A stretch of 64,000 nucleotides of DNA, from NCBI RefSeq assembly GCF_028473605.1, contig NZ_CP097267.1, positions 3,650,501 to 3,714,500 on the forward strand, written 5' to 3'. The stretch comes from Acidovorax sp. NCPPB 3576 (GTDB taxonomy: Bacteria > Pseudomonadota > Gammaproteobacteria > Burkholderiales > Burkholderiaceae_C). The notes under the pieces are model-generated. The model was given only the letters and a program-made list of their open reading frames with translations. It was not told where the DNA came from and did no database searches. How positions within the stretch are numbered: the stretch's first letter is position 1; every line of letters starts with the position of its first letter. The position numbers and the translations under genes were made by a program. Below, piece by piece: positions 35,115 to 44,070 of this stretch.

Positions 35115-35912
35115 TCAGGCGATGGCGTCCGCGCCCGCACGCGCCGGGGCAGGCGGCCCGATTCCGGCATAGGCGCAGCGCGCCAGCGCCTCGGCCAGCA
35201 CCTGCGATGGGTTGACCAGGCGGGCGCCCGCCGCGGCCTCGTCCAGGGCCAGCGGGATTTCGGTGCAGCCCATGATGAGGATCGACACCCCGTCGCGCTC
35301 GCGCAGGGTGTGCGCCACAGACGCGAAGCGGTTGCGGGCCAGCGCATAGTCGCCGGCCTTCACGCCGTCGTAGATGCCCTGCATGAGCAGCTCGCGCTCA
35401 CCGGGCTGCGGCAGTACGCAGGCCACCCCGTGGCGCCGCAGTTCGGCCTGGTACAGCCCGGTGTCGTAAGACCCTTGCGTCGCCAGCAGCCCCACGCGCG
35501 GAACCCGCGCGGCCGCGAGCCCGGCCGCCACTTCACGCATGCCGTGCAGCACCTGCAGTTGCGGAAACCGCTGCTGCAGGTCCCCATGCCACGCATGGGC
35601 CGTGTTGCACGCGATCGCCACGGCCTGCACCCCCAGCGCCGCCAGCCGGCCCGTGGCCTGCGCCATCGGCTCTGCCGGCTGGTGGGCGCCGGACGTGCGG
35701 TCGCCCAAGGCCGCCGTGCGATCGGGAATGGGCACCTGCGCCAGCCAGTGCTCGGGGTACGCCTGGTCCCGCACGGGAATGCCGAGCGCGGCCATGCGCC
35801 GCGTGCACGCCTCCACGAAGAGCCGCACGAAATCGGCCCCCGCAGCCGGGCCCATGCCGCCCAGAATGCCCACCATGCGGGGCACCGGGGAGATCGCTGG
35901 CATGGACAACAT
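35115..35912 (-). CDS. Aspartate/glutamate racemase family protein
   Basis: 265 residues from the ATG at 35912 (35903 also possible). It has both catalytic cysteines of cofactor-independent acidic-amino-acid racemases: Cys102 in VAIACNTAHAWHG and Cys216 in LIMGCTEIPLAL, plus the N-terminal glycine loop MVGILGGMGPAAG. It should interconvert L- and D-aspartate or glutamate in the cytosol. It begins 26 bp after the binding-protein stop, in the same operon, so the imported amino acid is probably its substrate. Confidence 0.85.
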   Translation of the reverse strand: MLSMPAISPVPRMVGILGGMGPAAGADFVRLFVEACTRRMAALGIPVRDQAYPEHWLAQVPIPDRTAALGDRTSGAHQPAEPMAQATGRLAALGVQAVAIACNTAHAWHGDLQQRFPQLQVLHGMREVAAGLAAARVPRVGLLATQGSYDTGLYQAELRRHGVACVLPQPGERELLMQGIYDGVKAGDYALARNRFASVAHTLRERDGVSILIMGCTEIPLALDEAAAGARLVNPSQVLAEALARCAYAGIGPPAPARAGADAIA

Positions 35913-35938
35913 CCGGAAAGCGCTGGCGCAAAGGTCGA

Positions 35939-36826
35939 TCAGTTGGCTGGCTTGTCGCTTTGCGCCACGAGGTTGTCGCGCAGTTCCTTGGACATGGGCA
36001 GGCCCAGGTTCTGGCCCTTGGGCGGCACGGGCGACATGAACCACTTGGTGTAGAGCTTTTCGAACTCCCCGGACTTCATCATGCCGCCGATCACGCCGTT
36101 CACCAGCGCCTGGAACTGGGGGTCGTCCTTGCGCAGCATGCAGGCATAGGGTTCCACTTGCAGCGAGTCGCCCACCACCACCCAGTCCGCGGGGTTGCGC
36201 GCATTGCCCTTCAGGCCGAACAGCAGGATGTCGTCCATCGCGAACGCTTCTGCCCGGCCCGAATCGACGAGCAGCATGGAATCGTCGTGGTCCTTGCCCA
36301 GCACGATGTCCATCTCGAGGTTGTTCTCGCGGCTGTACTTGCGGATCACCTGCGCGTTGGTGGTGCCGCTGGTGCTGGCGACCTTCTTCTTGGCCAGGTC
36401 GGCATAGTTCTGCACGCCCGAGGTCTTCTTGGTGAGCAGGCGCGTACCGGTGTAGAAATAGTTCACGGCGAACTGCACGTCCTTGCCGCGCGCGGAGTTG
36501 TTGGTGGTGGAGCCGCATTCGAGATCCACCGTGCCGTTGGTGATCAGCGGAATGCGGTTTTGCGACGTGACGGCCTGCAGTTCCACCTTGATCGCCGGGT
36601 TCTTGAGCTTGGCACGCACCGCATTCACCACCGCGTTGGAGATGTCCACCGAGAAGCCGATCGGCTCGCCCGGGCCGGCGAGGTAGCTGAAGGGCACCGA
36701 CGATTCACGGTAAGCCAGCGTGATCTTTCCCGAGTCGGCGATCTTCTGCAGGGTGTCGGCGTGGGCCGCGGTGGCGGCAGCGCACACGCCGCAAGCGAAG
36801 AGGGCGGCAGACAGGAATGGCTTCAT
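35939..36826 (-). CDS. Amino-acid ABC transporter binding protein (GltI/AatJ-like)
   Basis: 295 residues with a signal peptide (cleavage near AHA). The type II binding fold shows TLAYRESSVPFSY, GFSVDISNAVVNAV, NRIPLITNGTVDLECGSTTN and a C-terminal LGLPMSKELRDNLV, as in glutamate/aspartate receptors. AAGGAG lies ahead of the ATG. No permease or ATPase gene is nearby, so it must use a system encoded elsewhere. It is co-transcribed with the racemase and divergent from an FAD oxidase through a mirror-symmetric promoter region. Confidence 0.88.
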   Translation of the reverse strand: MKPFLSAALFACGVCAAATAAHADTLQKIADSGKITLAYRESSVPFSYLAGPGEPIGFSVDISNAVVNAVRAKLKNPAIKVELQAVTSQNRIPLITNGTVDLECGSTTNNSARGKDVQFAVNYFYTGTRLLTKKTSGVQNYADLAKKKVASTSGTTNAQVIRKYSRENNLEMDIVLGKDHDDSMLLVDSGRAEAFAMDDILLFGLKGNARNPADWVVVGDSLQVEPYACMLRKDDPQFQALVNGVIGGMMKSGEFEKLYTKWFMSPVPPKGQNLGLPMSKELRDNLVAQSDKPAN

Positions 36827-36876
36827 GGAAAACTCCTTGACGGGAACAAAAAGGGGTTGGAACAGTGCAGGTGCCC

Positions 36877-37068
36877 AGGCACTTTAGGAACTCGGTGCGG
36901 CTTTGAACAATTCATTCGGCAGCATGGGCCATGACGAAAAGTTATGCCATCCGCATCGACCATAGGACCCCGAAGCAATCTTCGCGCCCGGCACCAGCGC
37001 ATAACTTCCCGGCATGCCTGCTCCGCGGTTTGGCATTGTTCAAAGGCCGCGCCCGTCCCTAGAGTGCC
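36877..37068. promoter_or_regulatory. Mirror-symmetric divergent promoter region
   Basis: Both arms carry the same elements at identical distance from a dyad centred at 36972.5. These are AAGTTATGC (36938-36946) and GCATAACTT (36999-37007), then -35 TTGTTC (minus 36909-36904; plus 37036-37041), a 17-bp spacer, and -10 CTAAAG (minus 36886-36881) or CTAGAG (plus 37059-37064). The outer GGCACT/AGTGCC blocks end the arms. The upstream half-sites sit about 65 bp before each start, where a LysR activator would bind. Confidence 0.75.
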
Positions 37069-37099
37069 CAGGACGGACAACCAACGGGAATCGAGCGAT

Positions 37100-38323
37100 A
37101 TGGATGCATGTGTGATGGGTGCGGGCATCGTGGGCCTGGCCACGGCCTACGCGCTGCAGCGCCAGGGAATGCGCGTCACGGTGATCGACCAGGGCCCCGT
37201 GGGCGGCGGTGCCAGCGGCGGCAACGGCGCACAGCTGAGCTACAGCTACGTCCAGCCCCTGGCCGACCCGGGCCTGTGGGCCCAGTTGCCCCAGTTGCTG
37301 ATGTCGCGCGAATCGCCGCTGCAGGTGCGGCCGCAATGGGACCCGCACCAATGGCGCTGGGCCCTGCAGTTTCTGGCAGCCTGCAACGGCACCACCTCGC
37401 GCCACACCACGGCGCAATTGCTCGCGCTGGCGGCCCGCAGCCGCGCCGGGTTCGAGGCCATGCGCACCCGCGAGGCGCTGGACTGCGACTTCTCCAGCAC
37501 CGGCAAGCTGGTGCTGTACGGCACGCGCGATGGCCTGGCCGCGGCCGAGCGCCAGATGGAACTGCAGCGGGCCTGGGGCAGCGAACAGGACTCGATCTCC
37601 GCACAGCGCTGCGTGGAACTGGAGCCGGCGCTCGCCCACCACGCGCCCTACATTGCCGGTGCGATCCATACCCCCAGCGAGTGCGCGGCCGACTGCCTGA
37701 AGGTGTGCGAAGGGCTGCATGCCCTGCTGGCCGGACGCGGCGTGCGCTTCGAATTGGGCGCACAGGTGCAGGGATTCGACCGCGCGCAGGGACGCATCGC
37801 CGCGGTGCGCACCAGCGCCGGCACCATCGAGGCCGACCGTTTCGTGCTGGCGCTGGGCAGCGGCAGCGTGGCGGTGGCCCGGATGCTGGGCCTGCACCTG
37901 CCCGTCTATCCGATCAAGGGCTACAGCATCACCCTCGACGCCCCGGCCGACGCGCCCTGGGCGCCCCGCATGAACGTGACGCACGCGGGGCGCAAGGTCG
38001 TGTTCGCCCGCCTGGGCCAGCGCCTGCGCGTGGCCGGCATGGCGGAGCTGGTGGGCAACGACCGCCGCATCCGCCCCGAGCGCATCGAGAGCCTGCGCGC
38101 CACGGTGCGCACCGTGCTGGGGCACGAAGCGCCCGCCGCATCGCTGCACCCCTGGACCGGCATGCGCCCCGCCACGCCCACGGGCCTGCCCATCGCCGAC
38201 CGCGCCGCCGAGGCCAGCAACCTGTGGATCAACACGGGGCACGGGGCGCTGGGGTTCACCTTGGCGTTCGGTACGGCGGCCATCGTGGCCGAACAGATGC
38301 TGCAGGCCTGCGCTACCGCCTGA
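37100..38323 (+). CDS. FAD-dependent amino-acid oxidase/dehydrogenase (DadA-like)
   Basis: 407 residues from the ATG at 37100. The dinucleotide fold opens CVMGAGIVGLATAYALQRQG, followed by GGGASGGNGAQLSYSYVQPL, a DadA-type segment that closes over the flavin. Near the end PWTGMRPATPTGLPIAD and NLWINTGHGALGFTLAFG complete the DAO fold. Such enzymes oxidatively deaminate D-amino acids (or related amines), giving electrons to the respiratory chain. With a racemase and an acidic-amino-acid receptor across the divergent promoter, a D-Glu/D-Asp route is suggested, though DadA itself prefers D-Ala. Confidence 0.85.
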   Translation: MDACVMGAGIVGLATAYALQRQGMRVTVIDQGPVGGGASGGNGAQLSYSYVQPLADPGLWAQLPQLLMSRESPLQVRPQWDPHQWRWALQFLAACNGTTSRHTTAQLLALAARSRAGFEAMRTREALDCDFSSTGKLVLYGTRDGLAAAERQMELQRAWGSEQDSISAQRCVELEPALAHHAPYIAGAIHTPSECAADCLKVCEGLHALLAGRGVRFELGAQVQGFDRAQGRIAAVRTSAGTIEADRFVLALGSGSVAVARMLGLHLPVYPIKGYSITLDAPADAPWAPRMNVTHAGRKVVFARLGQRLRVAGMAELVGNDRRIRPERIESLRATVRTVLGHEAPAASLHPWTGMRPATPTGLPIADRAAEASNLWINTGHGALGFTLAFGTAAIVAEQMLQACATA

Positions 38324-38371
38324 GTCACAGGGAGCCAAGACGGCCGCGCGTTCGGCCTGAGACGCTGCAAC

Positions 38372-39298
38372 TCAATCGCGCTCTGCCAGGCCAGCCGACG
38401 CCAGCGTCTGCGCCACCGCATCGCGCATGCAGCGCACCATGGTGTCCGCCAGCAGCGATGCGGGCCGGTTCACCATGCGCAGCGCCTTCACGGGCACCGC
38501 GATGCGCGGCGCGAGCGCGAGCACGTCCACCCGCGTAAGGTCGGCCGAGGCCGCGGTGCACACATCCACCAGCGCCACGCCCAGCCCATGGTGCGCGAGC
38601 GCGAGCGCCGCATGGTAGGTCTGCACCGTGAAGGCCGCCTGCAGGCCCACGTCGGCCTCGCGGCTGGCGTGGTTCACCATTGTGCCGAGCGGGTCGTTCG
38701 CCTCCAGGCGGATCACCGGCGTGTGGGCCAGATCGGCCAGGTGCACCACGCCGGCCTGCACAACGTCCGCATCCAGCGTGCCCTTGGGCGCGACGCACAC
38801 CACGCGGCCTTCGGCCAGCGTCTCCTGCGCGAGCGAAGGATGCACCAGCGCGCTGAACACGAAGCCGATGTCGGCCTCCTGCAGCACCAGGGCCGAGACG
38901 ATCTGCGGCGAGTGCAACGCATCGATGCGCACCACCACGTCCGGGTGCTGCGCGCGAAAGGCCCGCAGCGCGCGCGGCATCACCTCGTGGCTCAGGGCCA
39001 GCACGCTCAGCACATGCAGCTCGCCCTCGCGCTGCTGGCCGCGCAGGCTGTTGGCCAGGCGCTGCACATCGTCGAGCTGGTTGAACAACCGCTCGATGTG
39101 CGGGTACAGGGTTTGCGCCTCGCGCGTGGGAACGAGCCGACCCTTCATGCGGTGAAAGAGCGCAAAGCCCAGTTGCAGTTCGGCATGCGCGAGGATGCGG
39201 CTCACGGCCGGCTGGGTGACGTTGATGAGCCGCGCGGCGGCGCTCACGCTGCCGGTGAGCATCACCGCATTGAAGACTTCGATGTGGCGCAGGCGCAT
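38372..39298 (-). CDS. LysR-family regulator, probable controller of the amino-acid module
   Basis: 308 residues from the ATG at 39298 (MRLRHIEVFNAVMLTGSVSA). The HTH is SAAARLINVTQPAVSRILAH, closely resembling E. coli LysR and opine-type regulators, and a full effector domain follows. The frame is open a further 37 codons upstream, but that stretch does not look like LysR. It converges on the FAD oxidase. Its likely target is the mirror-symmetric promoter at 36877-37068. Confidence 0.85.
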   Translation of the reverse strand: MRLRHIEVFNAVMLTGSVSAAARLINVTQPAVSRILAHAELQLGFALFHRMKGRLVPTREAQTLYPHIERLFNQLDDVQRLANSLRGQQREGELHVLSVLALSHEVMPRALRAFRAQHPDVVVRIDALHSPQIVSALVLQEADIGFVFSALVHPSLAQETLAEGRVVCVAPKGTLDADVVQAGVVHLADLAHTPVIRLEANDPLGTMVNHASREADVGLQAAFTVQTYHAALALAHHGLGVALVDVCTAASADLTRVDVLALAPRIAVPVKALRMVNRPASLLADTMVRCMRDAVAQTLASAGLAERD

Positions 39299-39378
39299 GG
39301 CGATGGCAGGCTTTTGGGGAAGGGGCGAAGCCGGGCATATTGCATCAAAAAGCATCCGCGCCCCTTGCACAAGAGATG

Positions 39379-39394
39379 CATTTGGAAACAAATG
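39379..39394. promoter_or_regulatory. Short inverted repeat between the LysR and M15 genes
   Basis: CATTTG (39379-39384) and CAAATG (39389-39394) flank GAAA. It lies 80-100 bp before each of two divergent starts and could be the operator for either. Nothing else is apparent in the 196-bp gap. Confidence 0.4.
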
Positions 39395-39494
39395 TCGCCG
39401 CGCAGTCACCGGGTCCGGATAGGCTCGCCGCGTTCAACCCTTTCCCTGGATTTTTCATCCAGCCCCTTTCCCACCTTCAGAAAAGAGACAAGGC

Positions 39495-40037
39495 ATGGCA
39501 GATTCAAGTGGCAGCGCGTGGGTTGCCCGATTCCCGACCAGTACCTCCACCAGCGACCTGATCGCCAGTTTTCGCACCAAGGTGGACACGTTCATCGCCG
39601 CGCTGGAAGCCGGGGGCGCATCGGTTTCCATCTCCGCCACGCTGCGCCCGCCGGAGCGCGCCTACCTCATGCATTACGCATGGCGGATCGCCCGAGAAAG
39701 CCTGGACGCCGCCACGGTGCCCGCGATGGCGGGCGTGGACATCGAATGGGTCCACCGCGGCGCCACGGGCGCGGTCAACGCAGGCGCCGCCCGGGTCGCG
39801 GCGAGCCAGATGGTGTCGGGCTATGGCATCGTGTATGCGCCGGCACTCACCTCGCGCCATTCCGAGGGCCGTGCCATCGACATGACGATCACCAACTATT
39901 CAGGGAAGGCTTTCAAAGATGCCACAGGCACCAGCACCACTGTCACCACCGCTGCGCAATTGCATGCCCTCGGTGCCACCTACGGGGTCTACAAACTCAC
40001 GTCCGACCCACCGCACTGGTCCGATGATGGTCACTGA
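39495..40037 (+). CDS. M15-type zinc peptidase-like protein (candidate peptidoglycan hydrolase toxin)
   Basis: 180 residues, no signal peptide. The segment SRHSEGRAIDM fits the M15 zinc motif SxHxxGxAxD, with His122 and Asp129 as ligands; a second His174 lies in DPPHWSDDGH at the very C-terminus. An RPPERAYLMHYAW segment (51-63) resembles the arginine region of M15 DD-peptidases. M15 enzymes cut D-Ala-D-Ala or L-Ala-D-Glu bonds in peptidoglycan. Lacking a signal, it would need release by lysis or a secretion system. The next gene starts inside its last codons and encodes an exported protein. A phage-type endolysin is an alternative, but no phage genes are near. Confidence 0.6.
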   Translation: MADSSGSAWVARFPTSTSTSDLIASFRTKVDTFIAALEAGGASVSISATLRPPERAYLMHYAWRIARESLDAATVPAMAGVDIEWVHRGATGAVNAGAARVAASQMVSGYGIVYAPALTSRHSEGRAIDMTITNYSGKAFKDATGTSTTVTTAAQLHALGATYGVYKLTSDPPHWSDDGH

Positions 40038-40683
40038 TCGCAGCAGCACCCGCCGCCCCAACAGTGGCGCGACAGGCCACAGGGCCGATGGCCGTTTTTT
40101 CAACCGGTCAACGGCCTCGGTCCTTCTGGCGCTGGCGGGGCTGCTCCTCGGCAGCACCAGCGCGCAGGCCGATACCGGGCAGCCCGTGCCATCCGCCCCA
40201 TCCGTGTCCTCGCGCGTGGGCCTTCTCGACGCCCGCCGGCCCGATGCGCCACGCCTGGTCCTGGGCCAGCCGCAGCCCGAAGGCGAGGCACTTCCCTACC
40301 TTCGGCTGTCTCCGCCCATGGGCAAAAAGCCGGAGTGCTGCGTCCAGGCAGGCGCGGCGGCACAGGACGCTTCCATCCTGCAATACCGCGGCGAAGACGC
40401 GGTGCCTGCGGACGAGCGCGATGCGAAATTCCAGAAGGCGCCCGAAGAAGGCTTCGTGGGCCTGCTGCTGGCGAAGAACGCCGTGGTCTCGCGCACCCAT
40501 GCCCACCGGGTGGTACTGCGATGGCCGGACCGCAAGGCCCGCGTGCGCGTGGACCATTGCCTGTCCAGCGAAGGCATGCACGTGAAGATCGCAGAGAGCG
40601 GTGCGAAGGGGCAATGGATACCGAAGGCTCACTACTACCTCCCGCTGGGAGCGGACGTGACGCCGGACTGTCCGGCCTCCTGA
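40024..40683 (+). CDS. Exported protein coupled to the M15 gene (candidate immunity protein)
   Basis: 219 residues from the ATG at 40024 (a second Met follows at once). It starts 14 nt before the peptidase stop, with no Shine-Dalgarno sequence, so translation is probably coupled. After about 22 polar residues comes a hydrophobic stretch (ASVLLALAGLLLGSTSAQA) that looks like a signal peptide or anchor. The C-terminal half has VDHCLSSEGMHVKI and HYYLPLGADVTPDC, a Cys-paired pattern I associate with uncharacterised proteins near secretion-effector genes; this is memory, not a search. Periplasmic location would suit neutralisation of a wall hydrolase. Confidence 0.6.
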   Translation: MMVTDRSSTRRPNSGATGHRADGRFFNRSTASVLLALAGLLLGSTSAQADTGQPVPSAPSVSSRVGLLDARRPDAPRLVLGQPQPEGEALPYLRLSPPMGKKPECCVQAGAAAQDASILQYRGEDAVPADERDAKFQKAPEEGFVGLLLAKNAVVSRTHAHRVVLRWPDRKARVRVDHCLSSEGMHVKIAESGAKGQWIPKAHYYLPLGADVTPDCPAS

Positions 40684-40729
40684 AGCGGCTTTCGACCTGG
40701 CATCGAAAAGAAACGCTCCGAGTCGCCCT

Positions 40730-41161
40730 TTGCCTTTGAACGCCTCAAGGCTCAGCGCCATTGGCATGCTCGCCTGCACGGCCGCCGGCCTGGGCGCGCT
40801 TTGGACGGCTTTGCCGAGCCCCCGTGCGCTGCCGGTGCACGTGGATTCTGAAGGCGTTCAGCGGCATGAGGACCGTGGGGCAGCCGACACCATGGGCTGC
40901 GAAACGCTGTCCCTTACGCCAAAAGACGTAGCCACCTATTTCTCGACCGCCACCGAAGTCTCTGCCGAGACATTCCATGCCGAATCGATCATCCTTCCAT
41001 GCAGTTTCTCCGGCACGCTCCTGAAGGGCGGGGCGAAATACGCGTGGCGCATCCACGCGGCCGGAGCGGGCTACCTGACGGCCGAGGCCACCGCACAGAC
41101 GCAGCGGTTCCTCTGCCAGGCCGCGTGCGAAAAGGCGCTGCCCGCGTTGATGGGGCAGTAA
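40730..41161 (+). CDS. Second exported Cys-rich protein of the M15 cluster
   Basis: About 143 residues if TTG at 40730 is used; TTG 40736 and ATG 40766 are alternatives and no ribosome site decides. A hydrophobic N-terminus (SAIGMLACTAAGLGALWTAL) is followed by a domain beginning CETLSLTPKDVATYFSTA and containing ILPCSFSG, YAWRIHAAGAGYLT and CQAACEKALP. Five cysteines and the W-x-I-x-A-G-G-like block suggest a folded periplasmic domain. It follows the previous gene by 46 bp. Function unknown; a second immunity or adaptor protein is possible. Confidence 0.55.
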   Translation: MPLNASRLSAIGMLACTAAGLGALWTALPSPRALPVHVDSEGVQRHEDRGAADTMGCETLSLTPKDVATYFSTATEVSAETFHAESIILPCSFSGTLLKGGAKYAWRIHAAGAGYLTAEATAQTQRFLCQAACEKALPALMGQ

Positions 41162-41203
41162 AGCCGAAGCCGGGCAGGCCCTGCTCCGCCCAGCCCACCC
41201 GCT

Positions 41204-44023
41204 TCAGTGCGCCTTGTCCCAGTTCGGCCCCACGCCGACCTCGGCCAGCAGCGGCACCTTCAGGTCCGCCACGCCCGCCATCAGCCGGGGGATCTCGCGG
41301 CGCACCCAGTCCACCTCGCTCTCGGGCAGCTCGAACACCAGTTCGTCGTGCACCTGCATGATCATCAGCACACCGGGCTTTTCGGCGTCCAGCACGTCCT
41401 GCACGGCGACCATGGCCTTCTTGATGAGGTCGGCAGCGGTGCCCTGCATGGGCGCGTTGATGGCCGCGCGTTCGGCGCCGCTGCGGCGCGGGCCGTTGGG
41501 CGAGTTGATCTCGGGCAGGTACAGGCGGCGGCCGAACACGGTTTCCACATAGCCCTTGGTCTTGGCCAGGGCCTTGGTGTCGTCCATGTACTGCTTCACG
41601 CCGGGATAGCGCTGGAAGTAGCGGTCGATGTAGGCTGCGGCAGCCTTGGTCTCGATGCCCAGGTTCTTGGCCAGGCCGAAGCTGCTCATGCCGTAGATGA
41701 GCCCGAAGTTGATGACCTTGGCGTAGCGCCGCTGCTCGCTGCTGACCTGGCCGACCTCGACGCCGAACACCTCCGCCGCCGTGGCGCGGTGCACGTCCAG
41801 CCCTTCGGTGAAGGCGTGCAGCAGCGAGGCGTCGCCGCTCAGGTGGGCCATGATGCGCAGCTCGATCTGGCTGTAGTCGGCGCTGGCGATCACGCGCCCG
41901 GGCGGCGCCACGAAGGCCTCGCGCACGCGCCGGCCTTCCGCCGTGCGGATGGGAATGTTCTGCAGGTTGGGGTCGTTGCTGGACAGGCGCCCGGTCACCG
42001 CCACGGCCTGGGCGTAGTGCGTGTGCACGCGGCCGGTGGAGGGATGGGCCAGTTGCGCCAGCTTGTCGGTATAGGTGCCCTTGAGCTTGGAGAGGCTGCG
42101 GTGCTCCAGCAGCTTGGCGGGCAGGGGGTAGTCCTCCGCCAGCTTTTCCAGCACCTCTTCGTCTGTGCTGCGCGCGCCGGTGGCGGTCTTCTTGACCACG
42201 GGCATGCCCAGCTTGTCGAAGAAGATTTCGCCCAGTTGCTTGGGGCTGCCCAGGTTGAAGGGTTGGCCCGCGATCTCGTACGCCTCGGTTTCCAGTTGCA
42301 GGATGCGCTGGCCCAGCTCATGGCTTTGCTGCGCGAGGATGGGCGCGTCCACCAGCACGCCGTTGCGCTCGATGCGGTAGAGCGCCTCGCTGCTGGCCAT
42401 CTCCAGTTCGTAGATGCCGCGCAGCTTGTCGTCGGCCTGCAGCTGGGGCCACAGCACGCGGTGCACATCCAGGGTCTGGTCGGAGTCTTCGCACGAATAC
42501 TCGGCCGCCAGCTTGATCGACACCTGGCTGAACGGAATCTGCTTGGCGCCCTTGCCACACAGGTCTTCGTAATGGATGCCGCTGCGGCCCAGGTGCCGCT
42601 CCGCCAGGCTGCCCAGGCCGTGCGGCCGGTGCACTTCGAGCACGTAGCTCTGCAGCATGGTGTCGTGTTCGTAGCCCTGCACTTCGATGCCGTGGTTGGC
42701 CAGCACATGGCGGTCGTACTTGACATGCTGGCCGAGCTTCTTGCGCGAGCCGTCTTCCAGCCAGGGCTTGAGCCGCGCCAGCACCTCGTCACGGGGCAAT
42801 TGCGCCGGGGCGTCGGGGTAGTCGTGCATGAGCGGCACGTAGGCGGCCGTGCCGGCCTCCACGCTCCAGCTGATGCCGACGATCTCGGCGCGCATCTCGT
42901 CGAGCGAGGTGGTCTCCGTGTCGATCGCCACCAGTTCGGCCGCCTGCAGGCGCGCGAACCAGGCGTCGAAAGCCTCCCAGGTGAACACGGTGTCGTACTG
43001 CAGGTTGCTCACCTTGGCCGCGGCCACTTCGGCGGGCTCGTCGAACAGGCCGGGCGTGGGGTCCACTGCGCCGCCACGGCCCTTGGACGCCTTGGATGCC
43101 TTGGCGGCACCTTCCTCCAGCAATTCGGGGGCGGCCTCCTGAATGTCGATGGCCCGGGCCAGGCCCTTGAATCCGTGCTTTTCGTAGAAGGCCTTGAGAG
43201 CGGCGGCATCCTGCGCGCCGCTGGCCAAGGCGTCCAGCGCCGGCAGGCCGGCCACATGCCCCGCCAGGTCGCAGTCGGTGCGAATGGTGACCAATTGGCG
43301 CCCGGTGGGCAGCCAGTCGCGCGCGTTGCGCAGGTTCTCGCCCGCCACGCCCTTGATCTCGGTGGCGCGCTCCATCAGCGCATCGAGCGAGCCGTATTCC
43401 ATGAGCCATTTGGCCGCTGTCTTGGGGCCCACCTTGGGCACGCCGGGCACGTTGTCCACGGTGTCGCCCACGAGGGTCTGGTAGTCCACCATCAGGTGCG
43501 GCGGCACGCCGAACTCCGCCGTCACGCCGGCGATGTCGCGCTTCTTGCCGCTCATGGTGTCGATGATGGTGATGTGCGCGTCCACCAGCTGGCTCATGTC
43601 CTTGTCGCCGCTGGAGACGATCACCTCCACGCCCTGCCGCGCCGCGGTGACGGCGAGCGTGCCGATCACGTCGTCGGCCTCCACGCCCGGCACGTCGAGC
43701 ACGGCCCAGCCCAGCAGGCGCACGACCTCGTGGATCGCCGGGATCTGGCTGCGCAGGTCGTCGGGCATGGGCGCGCGCTGCGCCTTGTATTCGGGATAGA
43801 TGTCGTCGCGGAAGGTCTTGCCCGAAGCGTCGAACACGCAGGCGGCATAGTCGGCGCGCACTTCGCGGCGCAGGGCCTGCATCATGTTGACCATGCCGCG
43901 GATGGCGCCCGTGGCGGGGCTGGCGGGGTCGCCCGGCACGGCCCGCAGGTCGGGCATGGCATGGTAGGCGCGGTACAGATAGCTGGAGCCGTCCACCAGC
44001 ACCAGGGTCTTGGGTTTGCTCAT
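41204..44023 (-). CDS. polA: DNA polymerase I
   Basis: 939 residues with all three domains. The 5'-3' exonuclease (about 1-290) has VLVDGSSYLYRAYHAMP and GVEADDVIGTLA. The 3'-5' proofreading exonuclease has the acidic residues of VAIDTETTSLDEM, HVKYDRHVL and SCEDSDQTLDVH, so it should be active. The polymerase has motif A DYSQIELRIMAHLSGD, the O-helix RRYAKVINFGLIYGMS and motif C VHDELVFELPESE. It fills gaps and removes RNA primers in replication and repair. The ATG at 44023 is the natural start; the frame stays open upstream without homology. Confidence 0.97.
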   Translation of the reverse strand: MSKPKTLVLVDGSSYLYRAYHAMPDLRAVPGDPASPATGAIRGMVNMMQALRREVRADYAACVFDASGKTFRDDIYPEYKAQRAPMPDDLRSQIPAIHEVVRLLGWAVLDVPGVEADDVIGTLAVTAARQGVEVIVSSGDKDMSQLVDAHITIIDTMSGKKRDIAGVTAEFGVPPHLMVDYQTLVGDTVDNVPGVPKVGPKTAAKWLMEYGSLDALMERATEIKGVAGENLRNARDWLPTGRQLVTIRTDCDLAGHVAGLPALDALASGAQDAAALKAFYEKHGFKGLARAIDIQEAAPELLEEGAAKASKASKGRGGAVDPTPGLFDEPAEVAAAKVSNLQYDTVFTWEAFDAWFARLQAAELVAIDTETTSLDEMRAEIVGISWSVEAGTAAYVPLMHDYPDAPAQLPRDEVLARLKPWLEDGSRKKLGQHVKYDRHVLANHGIEVQGYEHDTMLQSYVLEVHRPHGLGSLAERHLGRSGIHYEDLCGKGAKQIPFSQVSIKLAAEYSCEDSDQTLDVHRVLWPQLQADDKLRGIYELEMASSEALYRIERNGVLVDAPILAQQSHELGQRILQLETEAYEIAGQPFNLGSPKQLGEIFFDKLGMPVVKKTATGARSTDEEVLEKLAEDYPLPAKLLEHRSLSKLKGTYTDKLAQLAHPSTGRVHTHYAQAVAVTGRLSSNDPNLQNIPIRTAEGRRVREAFVAPPGRVIASADYSQIELRIMAHLSGDASLLHAFTEGLDVHRATAAEVFGVEVGQVSSEQRRYAKVINFGLIYGMSSFGLAKNLGIETKAAAAYIDRYFQRYPGVKQYMDDTKALAKTKGYVETVFGRRLYLPEINSPNGPRRSGAERAAINAPMQGTAADLIKKAMVAVQDVLDAEKPGVLMIMQVHDELVFELPESEVDWVRREIPRLMAGVADLKVPLLAEVGVGPNWDKAH

Positions 44024-44070
44024 AGCCGCAGATTGTGCCCCGCGCTGCGCGCCGGGAAGGTGCAGCGCTC

